Shown here: one piece after another, positions 1 to 7,940 of the stretch | How the letters are laid out: every line of letters starts with the position of its first letter | Position numbering within the stretch: the first letter of the stretch is position 1 | Origin: JAGLOK01 sp963675575 | GTDB lineage: Bacteria > Bacillota > Clostridia > Christensenellales > UMGS416 | DNA: 64,000 nt | Assembly: GCA_963675575.1 (NCBI GenBank) | Contig: OY776378.1 | Span: 1,612,001 to 1,676,000 of the forward strand | Reading direction: 5' to 3' | Notes under the pieces: model-generated | What the model was told of the DNA's origin: nothing | Seen by the model: only the letters and a program-made list of their open reading frames with translations | The model's database searches: none | Translations under genes and position numbers: made by a program

Positions 1-50
1 CGGTGACGCAATCTTATAATCTTAGATTAAAGATATTTGCTATATATTAT

Positions 51-79
51 AAAACAGCCAGCATTTGCGGGCTGTTTTA
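51..79 (-). terminator. Rho-independent terminator after the aminomutase gene
   Basis: An inverted repeat of 9 bp (AAAACAGCC / GGCTGTTTT) with a ten-base loop lies 15 bases past the stop of the aminomutase gene. It has A/T runs on both sides, so it could work in both directions. Confidence 0.75.
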
Positions 80-93
80 TTGAATTCAAGGGC

Positions 94-1200
94 TTAGTCT
101 ATTACAGGATATGAGTAAATTTCGTCTTTATAGTTTTTAAGCTTATACTTTTCTTCGGTCTTTTCAATAATATAATCATGGCTTATGGGTATCTTGCCTC
201 CGCCTTCAGGCGCGTCAACAACGAATTTCGGTACCGCAAGCCCCGATATCTCACCTGTGATTTTATCCATGATTTCAAGCCCGCGCCTTATGTCAGTTCT
301 GAAATGGTTCAGCCCCACGCTTAAATCACACTGATACATGTAATAGGGGCGCACTTTCATAGCCACAAGGTTCATGAAAAGCTCTTTTAATACTTCTGGG
401 TCATCATTTACTCCGCGCAGAAGCACATTCTGGTTGCCCAGGGGAATTCCCGCGTTTGCGATGTCAATACACGCCTTCTTTGAATGTTGCGTGATTTCGT
501 TCGGGTGGTTAAAGTGCGTATTTATCCATATCGGAGAATATTTTTTTAGCATGGATAAAAGTTTGGGAGTGATTCTCATCGGCATCACCACTGGCACTCT
601 TGTACCGATACGTATAATCTTTACATGCGGTATGCTGCGCACACCTTTTAATATACGATCCAATCTAGCATCGTCCAATGTCAGAGGATCGCCTCCTGAA
701 ATCAGCACATCCTCGATACTTTCGTTGCTTCTTATATAGTTCAAGGCGGCTCTAATTTCAAATTCCGTTATTGGAAAATCTGTTTCGCCCACAACGCGCT
801 TTCTGGTGCAGTGACGACAATACATTGAGCACTGATATGTAACCAAAAATAGAACTCGGTTGGGATATCGGTGCACAATGTTGTGTACCGGACTTGTTCC
901 CTCCTCGTTTAAAGGATCTGCCATCTCAAATGGCATAATGCATGTTTCTTCTATTTGAGGAATACACTGTTTTCTTATTGGGCAATTTGGGTCGTTAGGG
1001 TTAATAAGAGAAGCATAATATGGGGTTATCGCCATTCGAAAAGTATTGAGACATGAATCGATTTGTTGGTTTGTGCTTTCCGAAAGAGTCAATATTTTTG
1101 AAAGGTCCTCAGTCGTTTTATATCTGTTTTTCATCTGCCAATGCCAATCATTCCAGCTTTTTGATATTGGTTTGGTTTGCATTTTTATTTTTGGAAGCAT
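94..1200 (-). CDS. kamA: KamA-family radical SAM aminomutase, probably lysine 2,3-aminomutase
   Basis: A cytoplasmic radical SAM, PLP-dependent enzyme expected to interconvert L-lysine and beta-lysine. Seen: the iron-sulfur triad C124-x3-C128-x2-C131 (CSMYCRHC), a GGDPL motif near 169-173, and the PLP-lysine motif DAPEGGGK ending at K336. In the family, Asp293 and Asp330 of the clostridial enzyme hold the lysine side amine and are replaced in glutamate 2,3-aminomutase; both positions are Asp here (D292 in QCDLS, D329 in VVDAP), which favours lysine. At 368 residues it is shorter than the roughly 416-residue reference enzyme, mainly at the N-terminus. It is the second gene of an operon, two bases after an ATP-grasp ligase, and not beside the usual acetyltransferase AblB. 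Substrate is inferred from motifs only. Confidence 0.88.
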   Translation of the reverse strand: MLPKIKMQTKPISKSWNDWHWQMKNRYKTTEDLSKILTLSESTNQQIDSCLNTFRMAITPYYASLINPNDPNCPIRKQCIPQIEETCIMPFEMADPLNEEGTSPVHNIVHRYPNRVLFLVTYQCSMYCRHCTRKRVVGETDFPITEFEIRAALNYIRSNESIEDVLISGGDPLTLDDARLDRILKGVRSIPHVKIIRIGTRVPVVMPMRITPKLLSMLKKYSPIWINTHFNHPNEITQHSKKACIDIANAGIPLGNQNVLLRGVNDDPEVLKELFMNLVAMKVRPYYMYQCDLSVGLNHFRTDIRRGLEIMDKITGEISGLAVPKFVVDAPEGGGKIPISHDYIIEKTEEKYKLKNYKDEIYSYPVID

Positions 1201-1202
1201 CG

Positions 1203-2225
1203 CTACAATCCCTCCATTTCATATCTTTTGATTGCGGCTGTTAATATGAGTCCAATAAGTTCATCATATTTTACACCGTTTGCCTCCGCCAGCATCGGAA
1301 AGTCCGAATAGCCGGGCGTAAGCCCCGCAAGAGGGTTTATCTCTATGCAGTAAAGATCATTATATTGTGTCAGCCTGAAATCTATCCGTGCGAAATCTCT
1401 GCATCCCAAGATTCCATATATCTTTCTTGAGGTGTCCATCATCTTTTTTTCCATATAGGGAGAAAGCTGCGGCGGACAAACATATTCCACATGCTTCATG
1501 CAGTCTTTCTTTATTTCATAATCATATACATCGTAACCGCGGGTTTTGTTTTTAAACACTATTTCCATCGGGCGAAATACTCTTGTTTCCTTTCCGTTTC
1601 CCACGATGCCCACAGTAAATTCACGGCCTTCAATGTATTCCTCCAGCAAAAGCGCATGCTTTTTCTCTTTAAAATTTTCTTCTATTACACGGCTAAGATC
1701 TTCCGTGCTTTTTATCACTGAAACCTCAGTTATGCCCTTGCTTGACCCTTCAGCATTAGGCTTTACTATAAGCGGAAACAAAAGATTTTTGTTTAGCTTA
1801 AATCCGAGGTCTTCTATCAGTTGATATTTTGGAGTTTTTACACGATGCGAAACAAGCACACGTTTGGCGAGCGCCTTGTCCAAGCACACGCAAAGCGTTG
1901 TTTCATCCGAACCTGTGTGCTTTATGCTATAGTAGCTCAAAATAGACGGCACATGCCCTTCTCTGCCGCGTCCATTTGCACCTTCGGCTATATTGAATAC
2001 TATGTCGATTGAATTGTTTAAAACTTTGTTGGGAAGCTCCCTGTCCGCTTCCAATAAAATGACCTCGCACCCACTCGATTTAAGAGCGTTTGCAATTGCG
2101 TTAATTGTGTCTATAGAGTCAAATTCAGCCTCTGATTCCGATGTATTATCATGCTTTAAGTTATATGTAAGACCCACCTTAAGCGGAGGAGGTTGAAACT
2201 CTTCATTTTTAACCAAATTCATCAC
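1203..2225 (-). CDS. D-Ala-D-Ala-ligase-like ATP-grasp enzyme
   Basis: A 340-residue ATP-grasp protein resembling D-alanine--D-alanine ligase. Seen: an N-terminal KVGLTYNL strand, a GREGHVPS segment like the substrate loop of the family, the DKALAK lysine segment, the central ATP-grasp lid region (LLEEYIEGREFTVG), and the C-terminal metal-binding part EINPLAGLTPG. The start has AGAAGGTG directly ahead. It is the first gene of a two-gene operon with the KamA-type aminomutase. Canonical cell-wall ligases are not normally paired with KamA, so a reasonable inference is an amino-acid ligase that uses beta-lysine (or another beta-amino acid) as one partner, giving a dipeptide or modified amino acid. 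Ordinary D-Ala-D-Ala ligase activity cannot be excluded. Confidence 0.8.
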   Translation of the reverse strand: MMNLVKNEEFQPPPLKVGLTYNLKHDNTSESEAEFDSIDTINAIANALKSSGCEVILLEADRELPNKVLNNSIDIVFNIAEGANGRGREGHVPSILSYYSIKHTGSDETTLCVCLDKALAKRVLVSHRVKTPKYQLIEDLGFKLNKNLLFPLIVKPNAEGSSKGITEVSVIKSTEDLSRVIEENFKEKKHALLLEEYIEGREFTVGIVGNGKETRVFRPMEIVFKNKTRGYDVYDYEIKKDCMKHVEYVCPPQLSPYMEKKMMDTSRKIYGILGCRDFARIDFRLTQYNDLYCIEINPLAGLTPGYSDFPMLAEANGVKYDELIGLILTAAIKRYEMEGL

Positions 2226-2327
2226 CTTCTTTGTTAATAATATATAATAAAATTATATTTTATGATTGGAAATATTACACCTAATATTTTCTAATGTCAA
2301 CAAATTTTTTCAGCGTTTTTTAAGTAT

Positions 2328-2356
2328 AAAAAAAGCAGCCTATTAAGCTGCTTTTT
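2328..2356 (-). terminator. Terminator after the zinc-ribbon gene
   Basis: AAAAAGCAGC and GCTGCTTTTT form a 10-bp stem with a six-base loop, 12 bases past the zinc-ribbon stop codon. It is symmetric and may be bidirectional. Confidence 0.8.
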
Positions 2357-2367
2357 GTCGATTTTGA

Positions 2368-2547
2368 TTAATAATCATAGCTATCAGCATAAGAGTAATC
2401 GTCTTCTTCGTCTTCAGCGTAAAAATCGTAGCTTCCGCAGCTTGGGCATTCGTCTAGCCACACTCTTTCATCCGAATCATACACTTGGATTTCGCCGTCT
2501 TTTACTCTGCTTTTAAACTGCAGGCCGCAATCGTAGCAAGTAACCAT
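2368..2547 (-). CDS. Small zinc-ribbon protein
   Basis: A 59-residue protein with two CxxC knuckles (CYDC at 4-7 and CPSC near 34-37; numbered from the chosen start), a WLDE segment between them, and a strongly acidic, tyrosine-rich tail (DEEDDYSYADSYDY). This is the form of a small zinc-binding protein; the function is unknown. An ATG 18 bases further upstream is in frame, but AAAGGAG lies inside that extension, 8 bases before the ATG at 2547, so the shorter form is chosen. A decayed copy of the same protein lies about 340 bases upstream on the same strand and begins with the same M-x-x-CYDCG. Confidence 0.8.
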   Translation of the reverse strand: MVTCYDCGLQFKSRVKDGEIQVYDSDERVWLDECPSCGSYDFYAEDEEDDYSYADSYDY

Positions 2548-2639
2548 AGCCGAGACTCCTTTCATAGGATATATTGATTTTTACAAGATTAGTTATATCA
2601 CAAAAATTCCGTTTGTCAATAGTTTTTTTAGGTCCATAT

Positions 2640-2668
2640 TTGACCGTTGTAAACCTATGCTTTACATT
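2640..2668 (+). promoter_or_regulatory. Candidate sigma-A promoter for a small CxxC peptide gene
   Basis: TTGACC and TACATT are separated by exactly 17 bases, and the -10 lies about 32 bases before the ATG of a 33-codon frame that ends directly at a terminator. Confidence 0.4.
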
Positions 2669-2700
2669 AGAAATTCATAATGCTATTCAGCTTGTATTAT

Positions 2701-2802
2701 ATGAATAACAAAAAAAATTCTTGCAATGAAAAGAAGCCGCTAAAATCAGTCTGCAGCGGTTGCAACAGGGAAAAATTCGGCGGGATTTACCACAATATAT
2801 AA
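2701..2802 (+). CDS. Possible 33-residue CxxC peptide
   Basis: A short open frame with three cysteines, two in a CSGC knuckle (residues 18-21), rich in Lys and Asn near its start. It is bracketed by a promoter-like sequence upstream and a hairpin plus T-run starting two bases after its stop codon, so the stretch looks like a compact transcription unit. There is no good ribosome binding site, so it could instead be a small RNA of about 125 nt. No family recognised. Confidence 0.3.
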   Translation: MNNKKNSCNEKKPLKSVCSGCNREKFGGIYHNI

Positions 2803-2803
2803 A

Positions 2804-2826
2804 GCTGCCAAAGCAGCGTTTTTTTA
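2804..2826 (+). terminator. Terminator of the small plus-strand unit
   Basis: GCTGC-CAAA-GCAGC followed by G and eight T residues on the plus strand. Confidence 0.75.
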
Positions 2827-2849
2827 TTTTTTTCTAATGACTTTGCTTC

Positions 2850-2902
2850 GAATGCTCCTGCCCTCTTTTATAAAAATCAATCCCCTATCAGAAGGAGCAT
2901 TC
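2850..2902. repeat. 10-bp inverted repeat, 33-base spacer
   Basis: GAATGCTCCT at 2850-2859 and its exact reverse complement at 2893-2902. The right arm lies in the decayed zinc-ribbon copy, so it may be coincidental. Confidence 0.35.
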
Positions 2903-2999
2903 ATCTTATCCAGGTTTCTTTTTGGCTGTCAGAAATTAATATTCATTCATCTGTGATTTTCATTACATATTCAGATCCGCAGTCATAGCATCTATACAT
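2888..2999 (-). pseudogene. Decayed paralogue of the small zinc-ribbon protein
   Basis: Read from the ATG at 2999 on the minus strand, the first 32 codons align without gaps to the zinc-ribbon protein at 2368-2547: M-x-x-CYDCG at the start, Asp at 17, Ile at 20, DS at 24-25 and Trp at 30 are shared. Codon 19 is TGA. After codon 32 the frame shifts by one base; the shifted frame reads ECSF and then TGA where the intact protein has ECPSC. So it carries two stops and one frameshift. A TGA replaces the last cysteine, but the other TGA sits at a non-cysteine position, which argues for decay and not for recoding. The start lacks a good ribosome binding site. Confidence 0.6.
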
Positions 3000-3028
3000 G
3001 TATTGTAAATATATTAAAATGCAAAAAA

Positions 3029-3047
3029 AAGACCGAAAAACGGTCTT
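3029..3047 (-). terminator. Terminator after the first TspO/MBR-like gene
   Basis: AAGACCG-AAAAA-CGGTCTT with a run of A on the plus strand (T on the minus strand), 35 bases past the stop of the gene at 3082. Confidence 0.8.
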
Positions 3048-3081
3048 AATCTCATTTTAATATTATTTTATTGAATATGAG

Positions 3082-3879
3082 TTATATTGTTTTCTTTTTC
3101 CTTAACAGAATGGCTATATCAGTTGCCGCAAAGAGCGCAAGGCAAACTGAAACGGTTATAATCACAGCTGTATATTCCCCAAAGTATCCGTATGAAGACA
3201 AATGCTTTATTAAAATGCCAACATATGCCCATATCAGAACCAGTCCATAGAAAAAGTCTTTGAAGCAAACTATTGTCGCTATGCCGATGGCGGCTCCAAC
3301 CACAAGAACAAGAACCGTCCACAATTCCTGCGAAATTCCGAAGCCTCCCCAATTTATGCTGACCAAAAAAGTGGTGACGTTCGCGATGGTCGCCACTGTT
3401 ATCCAACCGAAGTATATTGAAAACGGCAGGCGTACCATAAATTTTTCGCGAGAAGATAAATCATTTTTCTTTATTTCAGTGGCGATTAATATAAGCAAAA
3501 TTAAAATCGCAGCCATAAGTATAAGCGACAGCCATATTATCTTATAATGCCATGTGAATATCCAAACGGTATTTACAACTGAAGATATAGAAAAAAGCTT
3601 GCATATTTTTATAATCATTGCGCCTTTTTGCGCATCTTCATTTTTATTGAAAAGGCCGAGTTGATATAGTGTAAAAAGAGCCAGCAACAAATATATCACA
3701 CCCCAAATAGCGAAAGTTATAGCCGAAGGTGCGAAAAGATTTGAGTAATAGTCGGACACTTCGCCTGTGCCCACCCCTGCAATCGGAAGTATATTGGCAA
3801 GCGCGTTAACTGTAATCATCATAAGGAAGGTAAAAACTGTAATTAATTTGAGCCCCATAGGATTTTGAACTTTTGTCAT
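3082..3879 (-). CDS. TspO/MBR-related tryptophan-rich membrane protein (copy A)
   Basis: A 265-residue integral membrane protein with about seven hydrophobic segments. It carries segments typical of the TspO/MBR-related proteins of clostridia: VNALANILP near the N-terminus, the TGEVSDYYSNLFAP loop, TFAIWGVIYLLLA and PFSIYFGWITVATIAN. The family is associated with tetrapyrrole or sterol binding elsewhere, but the role of these long bacterial members is not established. AGGAGGAACGATT precedes the ATG. It lies 301 bases downstream of a close paralogue on the same strand; a terminator-like hairpin separates them, so they are probably separate units. Confidence 0.7.
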   Translation of the reverse strand: MTKVQNPMGLKLITVFTFLMMITVNALANILPIAGVGTGEVSDYYSNLFAPSAITFAIWGVIYLLLALFTLYQLGLFNKNEDAQKGAMIIKICKLFSISSVVNTVWIFTWHYKIIWLSLILMAAILILLILIATEIKKNDLSSREKFMVRLPFSIYFGWITVATIANVTTFLVSINWGGFGISQELWTVLVLVVGAAIGIATIVCFKDFFYGLVLIWAYVGILIKHLSSYGYFGEYTAVIITVSVCLALFAATDIAILLRKKKTI

Positions 3880-4008
3880 AATCGTTCCTCCTGATATTTA
3901 TTTTAATTTAATTATAATCTGATTTTTCATCATTAACAAGCAGCAGTAAAGTCGAGAGAAGTATGTGTTTAAAATATATCTCTGCGCAAGAAGAATTATT
4001 CTTTTATA

Positions 4009-4047
4009 AAAATGGAAAACCCGCCATTTCGGCGGGAATTCCATTTT
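4009..4047 (-). terminator. Long hairpin between the two TspO/MBR-like genes
   Basis: Outer stem AAAATGGAA / TTCCATTTT and inner stem CCCGCC / GGCGGG around the loop ATTTC. It lies 134 bases past the stop of the second TspO-like gene; T-rich sequence follows on the minus strand. Confidence 0.6.
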
Positions 4048-4180
4048 AAAGAAGGAGAAAAAGGAAATGTAGAATTATATTCAAAATCCGACCTCTTTCG
4101 AGCTCAAATCATAAATATTTGTGTATATTTTTTATAATTATCATCAATTTATTTATACCATAATAATTTATTGTTCAATA

Positions 4181-5020
4181 TCAGTTTTCCGTAAAATGTT
4201 TATAGGGTTTATGTAAATTACTATTTTTTTTAGTTGTATGCAGAAATATTACGGCGACTTCGGCTGCGGCGAAAAGTACAAGGCAAAAACAAACTGTTAT
4301 TATAACTGATGTGTAGTCACCTTCAAAACCATTTGCCGACAAGTGTTTAAGCAAGATTCCTGCATACGCCCAGATGAGAACAAGGCCATAAAAGAAATCT
4401 TTGAAGCTTAATATTGCAATTATACCTATGGCCGCACCCACAGCAAGAACCGCCACTGCCCAAAAAACATCAGGCAATCCTAGCCCGCCCCAATTCATGC
4501 TTACAAAAAATATTGTGATGTTGGCTATTGCCGCCACTGTAATCCATCCAAAATATATCGAAAACGGCAGTTTAACAAAAAGCTCCTCTATTCCCATAAA
4601 GCTATGCCGCTTCATAGATAACATTATGACCGCCAGCAGGCCCAAAAGCACAACCATCAATATGAGTGACAGACTAATCATCTTATAGTGCCAGGCAAAT
4701 ATCCATGCGGCATTTACAAGCGATGTTGCTATAAATATTTTGCTAACTTTTCGAATAAGGTTTTGCTTTTCAGGGTCTTCATTTTTGTTGAATATTCCGG
4801 CTTGATATAGTGTGAACATTGCCAGAAGTATATATATCACCCCCCAAATAGCGAATGTTATCGCCGCTGGAGCAAAAAGATTTGGATACGCTTCAGACAC
4901 CTCGCCGGTGCCAACACCGCCTAGGGGAAGAATGTTTGCCAGCGCATTGACGGTTATCATTATCAGGAAAGCTGCCACGGTAATACCCTTGAGCAAAGAT
5001 GAATTACTGTCTTTTATCAC
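4181..5020 (-). CDS. TspO/MBR-related tryptophan-rich membrane protein (copy B)
   Basis: A 279-residue paralogue of the protein at 3082-3879, with the same segments in the same order: MITVNALANILP, VGTGEVSEAYPNLFAP, TFAIWGVIYILLAMFTLYQ, AWHYKMISLSLILM and KLPFSIYFGWITVAAIAN. Its C-terminus is about a dozen residues longer and hydrophilic. The start is GTG with AGGAGGGA ahead. Sharing is spread along the whole length, so this is a tandem gene duplication, not a domain exchange. Confidence 0.7.
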   Translation of the reverse strand: MIKDSNSSLLKGITVAAFLIMITVNALANILPLGGVGTGEVSEAYPNLFAPAAITFAIWGVIYILLAMFTLYQAGIFNKNEDPEKQNLIRKVSKIFIATSLVNAAWIFAWHYKMISLSLILMVVLLGLLAVIMLSMKRHSFMGIEELFVKLPFSIYFGWITVAAIANITIFFVSMNWGGLGLPDVFWAVAVLAVGAAIGIIAILSFKDFFYGLVLIWAYAGILLKHLSANGFEGDYTSVIITVCFCLVLFAAAEVAVIFLHTTKKNSNLHKPYKHFTEN

Positions 5021-5242
5021 GGACGTCCCTCCTGTTAATTATTTCTATTTTCATTATATTCCCAATTGTAAAATAATGCAAGCAATGCAAGCTTGTTTTA
5101 GTACTATTTTTTATTGAAATAAGATGACCATTAATTTTAGTAATTAATATTTGAAAAAAAAGAAGTTTTTTTGCCCAAAAATTTAAATTAATCTGTATTT
5201 ATTTGTGGAATATTGTTGCTTCAATAACAAGAAAGCTATGCT

Positions 5243-5584
5243 CTATTTTTCTTCTTTTTTATCCTGCGTTTCGACATATAACGCGGCGCAAAGACATTTG
5301 GGGTCATCAGGTACCACAGCTTCTTTTTCGCCTTTCCAATACCTTGATCCGTCACTAGTTCTATTTAAAAGCTTATAGTCCACCATTCCTCGGCGAAGCA
5401 TGAAATAATCGCCAAATGTGTGCCATTCATCTATAATGGCATTCACTTCTTTTTCTGAGTAGTCTCTTCCCTCTTCAAATTTATCTGCAAGATAGGAAAG
5501 GACACCGAGTTTTTTCGCCAGTTTTGACGGCCAAACAATTATTTTACCTTCTTCATTAAGAAAGGGTTTTATGTTTTCCGGCAT
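5243..5584 (-). CDS. DUF2087-type protein
   Basis: A 113-residue soluble protein. The core KIIVWPSKLAKKLGVLSYLA, the helix with YSEKEVN-IIDEWH, and LRRGMVDYKLLNR-DGSRYW match the winged-helix-like DUF2087 family, often found alone or at the C-terminus of transcription regulators. A DNA- or RNA-binding role is known only by family association. GAGGTGATACT precedes the ATG. The C-terminal 25 residues extend past the core and hold two cysteines. Confidence 0.75.
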   Translation of the reverse strand: MPENIKPFLNEEGKIIVWPSKLAKKLGVLSYLADKFEEGRDYSEKEVNAIIDEWHTFGDYFMLRRGMVDYKLLNRTSDGSRYWKGEKEAVVPDDPKCLCAALYVETQDKKEEK

Positions 5585-5781
5585 AGTATCACCTCACTAA
5601 TATATTTTGTCTTATTATGTTATTATTATATCATTTTTTACTGTATTTCGTTGGATATTATTTTTAAGCTATTCCCTCACAAAATCTTTCTGTTCACAAA
5701 TATTTTACATAATACTTGAAAAGTATAGACTTAAACTGCCAAACATTGTAATATATTTATATGTTTATTAAAGGAGGCAAT

Positions 5782-6519
5782 ATGAAGAAATTTATTTGCG
5801 TATTATTGGCGGTGTTTCTCATGGTGTCTTTTTCAGGCTGTCTCAAGGATGATTATGAGGCCTTGGAATTAGATATTAACGACTTGGAAGATTCAATCAG
5901 CGAAATTGACGGTGAAGTGACTGACTTAGAAGATGAAAAAGCAACATTAGAAAGCGACATTTCAAGCGTTATCTCAGAAAAGGAAGACTTGGACAATCAG
6001 CTAGCAAATTTAGTTAAAGAAAAAGAGATGTTAGAAGAAAAGATTGAGTTGACTTCAGACCACGGATTAGGGTTTACTAAGTTTGAATTTGAACTCGCTT
6101 TTTCCAACCTGATTGAAATGCCGAAATTTGCTCATTTGAATATGTCTTCACTTCCTATTCAAACAAGGGAAAACGGAATCCGTAAATTAAGATATTATTT
6201 ATACATCGGAGAAGATTTGTCTGAAGATTTATTCTATGAGCTGGAGCTAAGCGGAGATGGCGAAAATATCGAAAAAATTATTTTTGCAGGTGGCAAGAAA
6301 ACTTCTGAAGGTAACGAAGAATTGTTCGGCCATTATCTTGGCAATTTGAGTTTTGTAACTATCATGTGCATCGAAGAATCCTATGACAGCTTCAACTTCG
6401 ATACTAATTTGGTAACAATGCTTTTTGCCGGAGAGCCTTTGTATAATAACAGCGTTATACTAGAAACGGATGAAAGCGGTAATTTTTATACAGCAACCAT
6501 TATTGATACAACAGAATGA
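5782..6519 (+). CDS. Coiled-coil lipoprotein, family member 1
   Basis: A 245-residue exported lipoprotein: a short basic N-terminus, a hydrophobic stretch, and the lipobox FSGC near residue 20. Residues about 25-90 form an acidic heptad-type coiled coil (repeated LE-x2-I/L-x3). The motif HGLGFTKFEFE then opens a globular C-terminal domain of about 150 residues. The same plan recurs in the next gene and in four genes at 33.5-36.7 kb. An upstream ATG at 5761 is in frame, but AAAGGAGG lies inside that extension, so the ATG at 5782 is chosen. No known family recognised. It is co-directional with the next two genes and probably forms an operon with them. Confidence 0.75.
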   Translation: MKKFICVLLAVFLMVSFSGCLKDDYEALELDINDLEDSISEIDGEVTDLEDEKATLESDISSVISEKEDLDNQLANLVKEKEMLEEKIELTSDHGLGFTKFEFELAFSNLIEMPKFAHLNMSSLPIQTRENGIRKLRYYLYIGEDLSEDLFYELELSGDGENIEKIIFAGGKKTSEGNEELFGHYLGNLSFVTIMCIEESYDSFNFDTNLVTMLFAGEPLYNNSVILETDESGNFYTATIIDTTE

Positions 6520-6531
6520 GGGGAGCAAAAA

Positions 6532-7263
6532 ATGAAAAAAGCAAAGATTTTTATAATTTTAATAGCAATAGTTATGATTTTTACTTCCTGCATAAGCAAG
6601 GAAGATATTCAAGCAAAAGAAGATGAGAAAAGTGATCTTGAAGCTGATTATTCCCAGTTGGAAGATACGTTGAATACACTTAAGACAGAAATTGAAGAAT
6701 CAACTCAAAAGCTTTCTGACGCAAAAACAGAAAATGAAAACTTATCTGAAAATATAGCTAATCAAATATCTGAAAACTCGGAATTAGAAAGCTCTATTCA
6801 CGTACCGCCTCTTAGTTTTTATGATACTGATTTTAATACGCGTGTATCATATATACTAAGCCAAAAAAATCTTATTGCCGAGAATGAGGATTTTTATATA
6901 GATTTTGGTTTTGACGATAACCTTGGCAATGATTATTGCAAACTTTCTTATATCTATAAAGGTAGTATAGAAAACGAATCATATATTTGCATTTCATATG
7001 TTTACAAAAAAAACAACGGCTATTTTTTAGAGATCCTAGTGGAATATGAATCCGATGAATACAAACAAGATTATGACGAATTAAGCGTAATAGCAGCCGA
7101 GGCATTAATTATGATTATAGAACATCCTAACTTGTACATTGGTGATATGTCTGACAGAGCTAAAGAAATAATAGCTGAAGGAAGCTACTTTGATGGAGTT
7201 TATATCATTGAGCAAACGGAAACCGAAAATGGCGCTATGACGAAGATATATGCTAAGAATTAA
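6532..7263 (+). CDS. Coiled-coil lipoprotein, family member 2
   Basis: A 243-residue lipoprotein 12 bases after member 1. Signal peptide with lipobox FTSC near residue 22, then a coiled coil to about residue 90 (EDEKSDLEADYSQLE and similar), then a globular domain rich in Tyr, Glu and Ile. The GLG-type motif after the coiled coil is replaced by PPLSFYDTDF. The C-terminal domain keeps the AAEALIMIIEHPNLY helix, which is matched in members at 34-36 kb by IAAEGFIMANEDI and VAQGYIMVYESP. Unknown function; its envelope position is inferred from the lipobox. Confidence 0.72.
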   Translation: MKKAKIFIILIAIVMIFTSCISKEDIQAKEDEKSDLEADYSQLEDTLNTLKTEIEESTQKLSDAKTENENLSENIANQISENSELESSIHVPPLSFYDTDFNTRVSYILSQKNLIAENEDFYIDFGFDDNLGNDYCKLSYIYKGSIENESYICISYVYKKNNGYFLEILVEYESDEYKQDYDELSVIAAEALIMIIEHPNLYIGDMSDRAKEIIAEGSYFDGVYIIEQTETENGAMTKIYAKN

Positions 7264-7301
7264 ATAACATAGATTTGAATAATATTAACAAGGAGAACTA
7301 T

Positions 7302-7814
7302 ATGGCGAAAACGCAAAACTGGGAAGTGGAAATAGATGGAGCGCAATATGAAATATCAGTCAAAAATAACATCTTGACTGGCAAGGCTATATTAAGCGTA
7401 AACGGAGAAGAAGAAGTTATTAGAAACAAAGGTCAACTAGCATTTTTAGGCATAATAGATGCTCCAATTACTGTTGCAGGAAAGCAGTTGCAGTTTGTTT
7501 CCATAGGTAAAAATGCTGATATCGCTATGGATGGAATATATCTTGGCAGCAAAGAAGAATATAAGTCTGCATGGAAACTACCTTGGTGGGTTTGGATATT
7601 TGTCGTACTTACTTTAGCTATACCTGTTATCTCAAGAGGCGGAGCTTTGCCATTTTTATTAGGATTTTTAAGCGCTACATTTTGTGCAAGGGCAAGCATT
7701 CAGCCTAAACTAAAAACAAGCGCGAAAGTTTTAATCTGTTTTGGCATCACAATTCTAGCTTGGTTACTCTTAATTTTAATTGTATTTTTGCTAGCCTTGT
7801 TGGTTAATTTGTAA
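7302..7814 (+). CDS. Membrane protein with an N-terminal FAIM-like beta domain
   Basis: A 170-residue protein. Residues 1-85 are soluble and beta-rich (WEVEIDGAQYEISVKNN followed by GKAILSVNGEE), which recalls the pattern of the FAIM/beta-sandwich fold, though I cannot confirm that. Two or three membrane segments follow (WWVWIFVVLTLAIPVI, FLLGFLSATF, and a long hydrophobic C-terminus). The ATG at 7302 is preceded by AAGGAG; a further upstream ATG at 7275 is in frame but lacks a site. It is the last gene of the unit with the two lipoproteins. Confidence 0.65.
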   Translation: MAKTQNWEVEIDGAQYEISVKNNILTGKAILSVNGEEEVIRNKGQLAFLGIIDAPITVAGKQLQFVSIGKNADIAMDGIYLGSKEEYKSAWKLPWWVWIFVVLTLAIPVISRGGALPFLLGFLSATFCARASIQPKLKTSAKVLICFGITILAWLLLILIVFLLALLVNL

Positions 7815-7885
7815 AGAAGAAAAGCAAGGATTTACCCTAAAATTAATATTATGATATAACTTCAAAGCGTGCTATTTAGAAGCTA

Positions 7886-7916
7886 GGCTGACACCACTTG
7901 AAAAACGGTGTCAGCC
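7886..7916. terminator. Hairpin between convergent genes
   Basis: A perfect 10-bp stem GGCTGACACC / GGTGTCAGCC with an 11-base loop, between the ends of convergent genes at 7814 and 7941. There is no long T-run, so termination is likely but not certain. Confidence 0.55.
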
Positions 7917-7940
7917 CACGTTTATTGGTGAGGCATCCGG

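Noticed and set aside
2888..2999. Selenoprotein reading of TGA codons in the zinc-ribbon copy
   Set aside because: One TGA falls at a non-Cys site and a frameshift is also needed, so decay is simpler.
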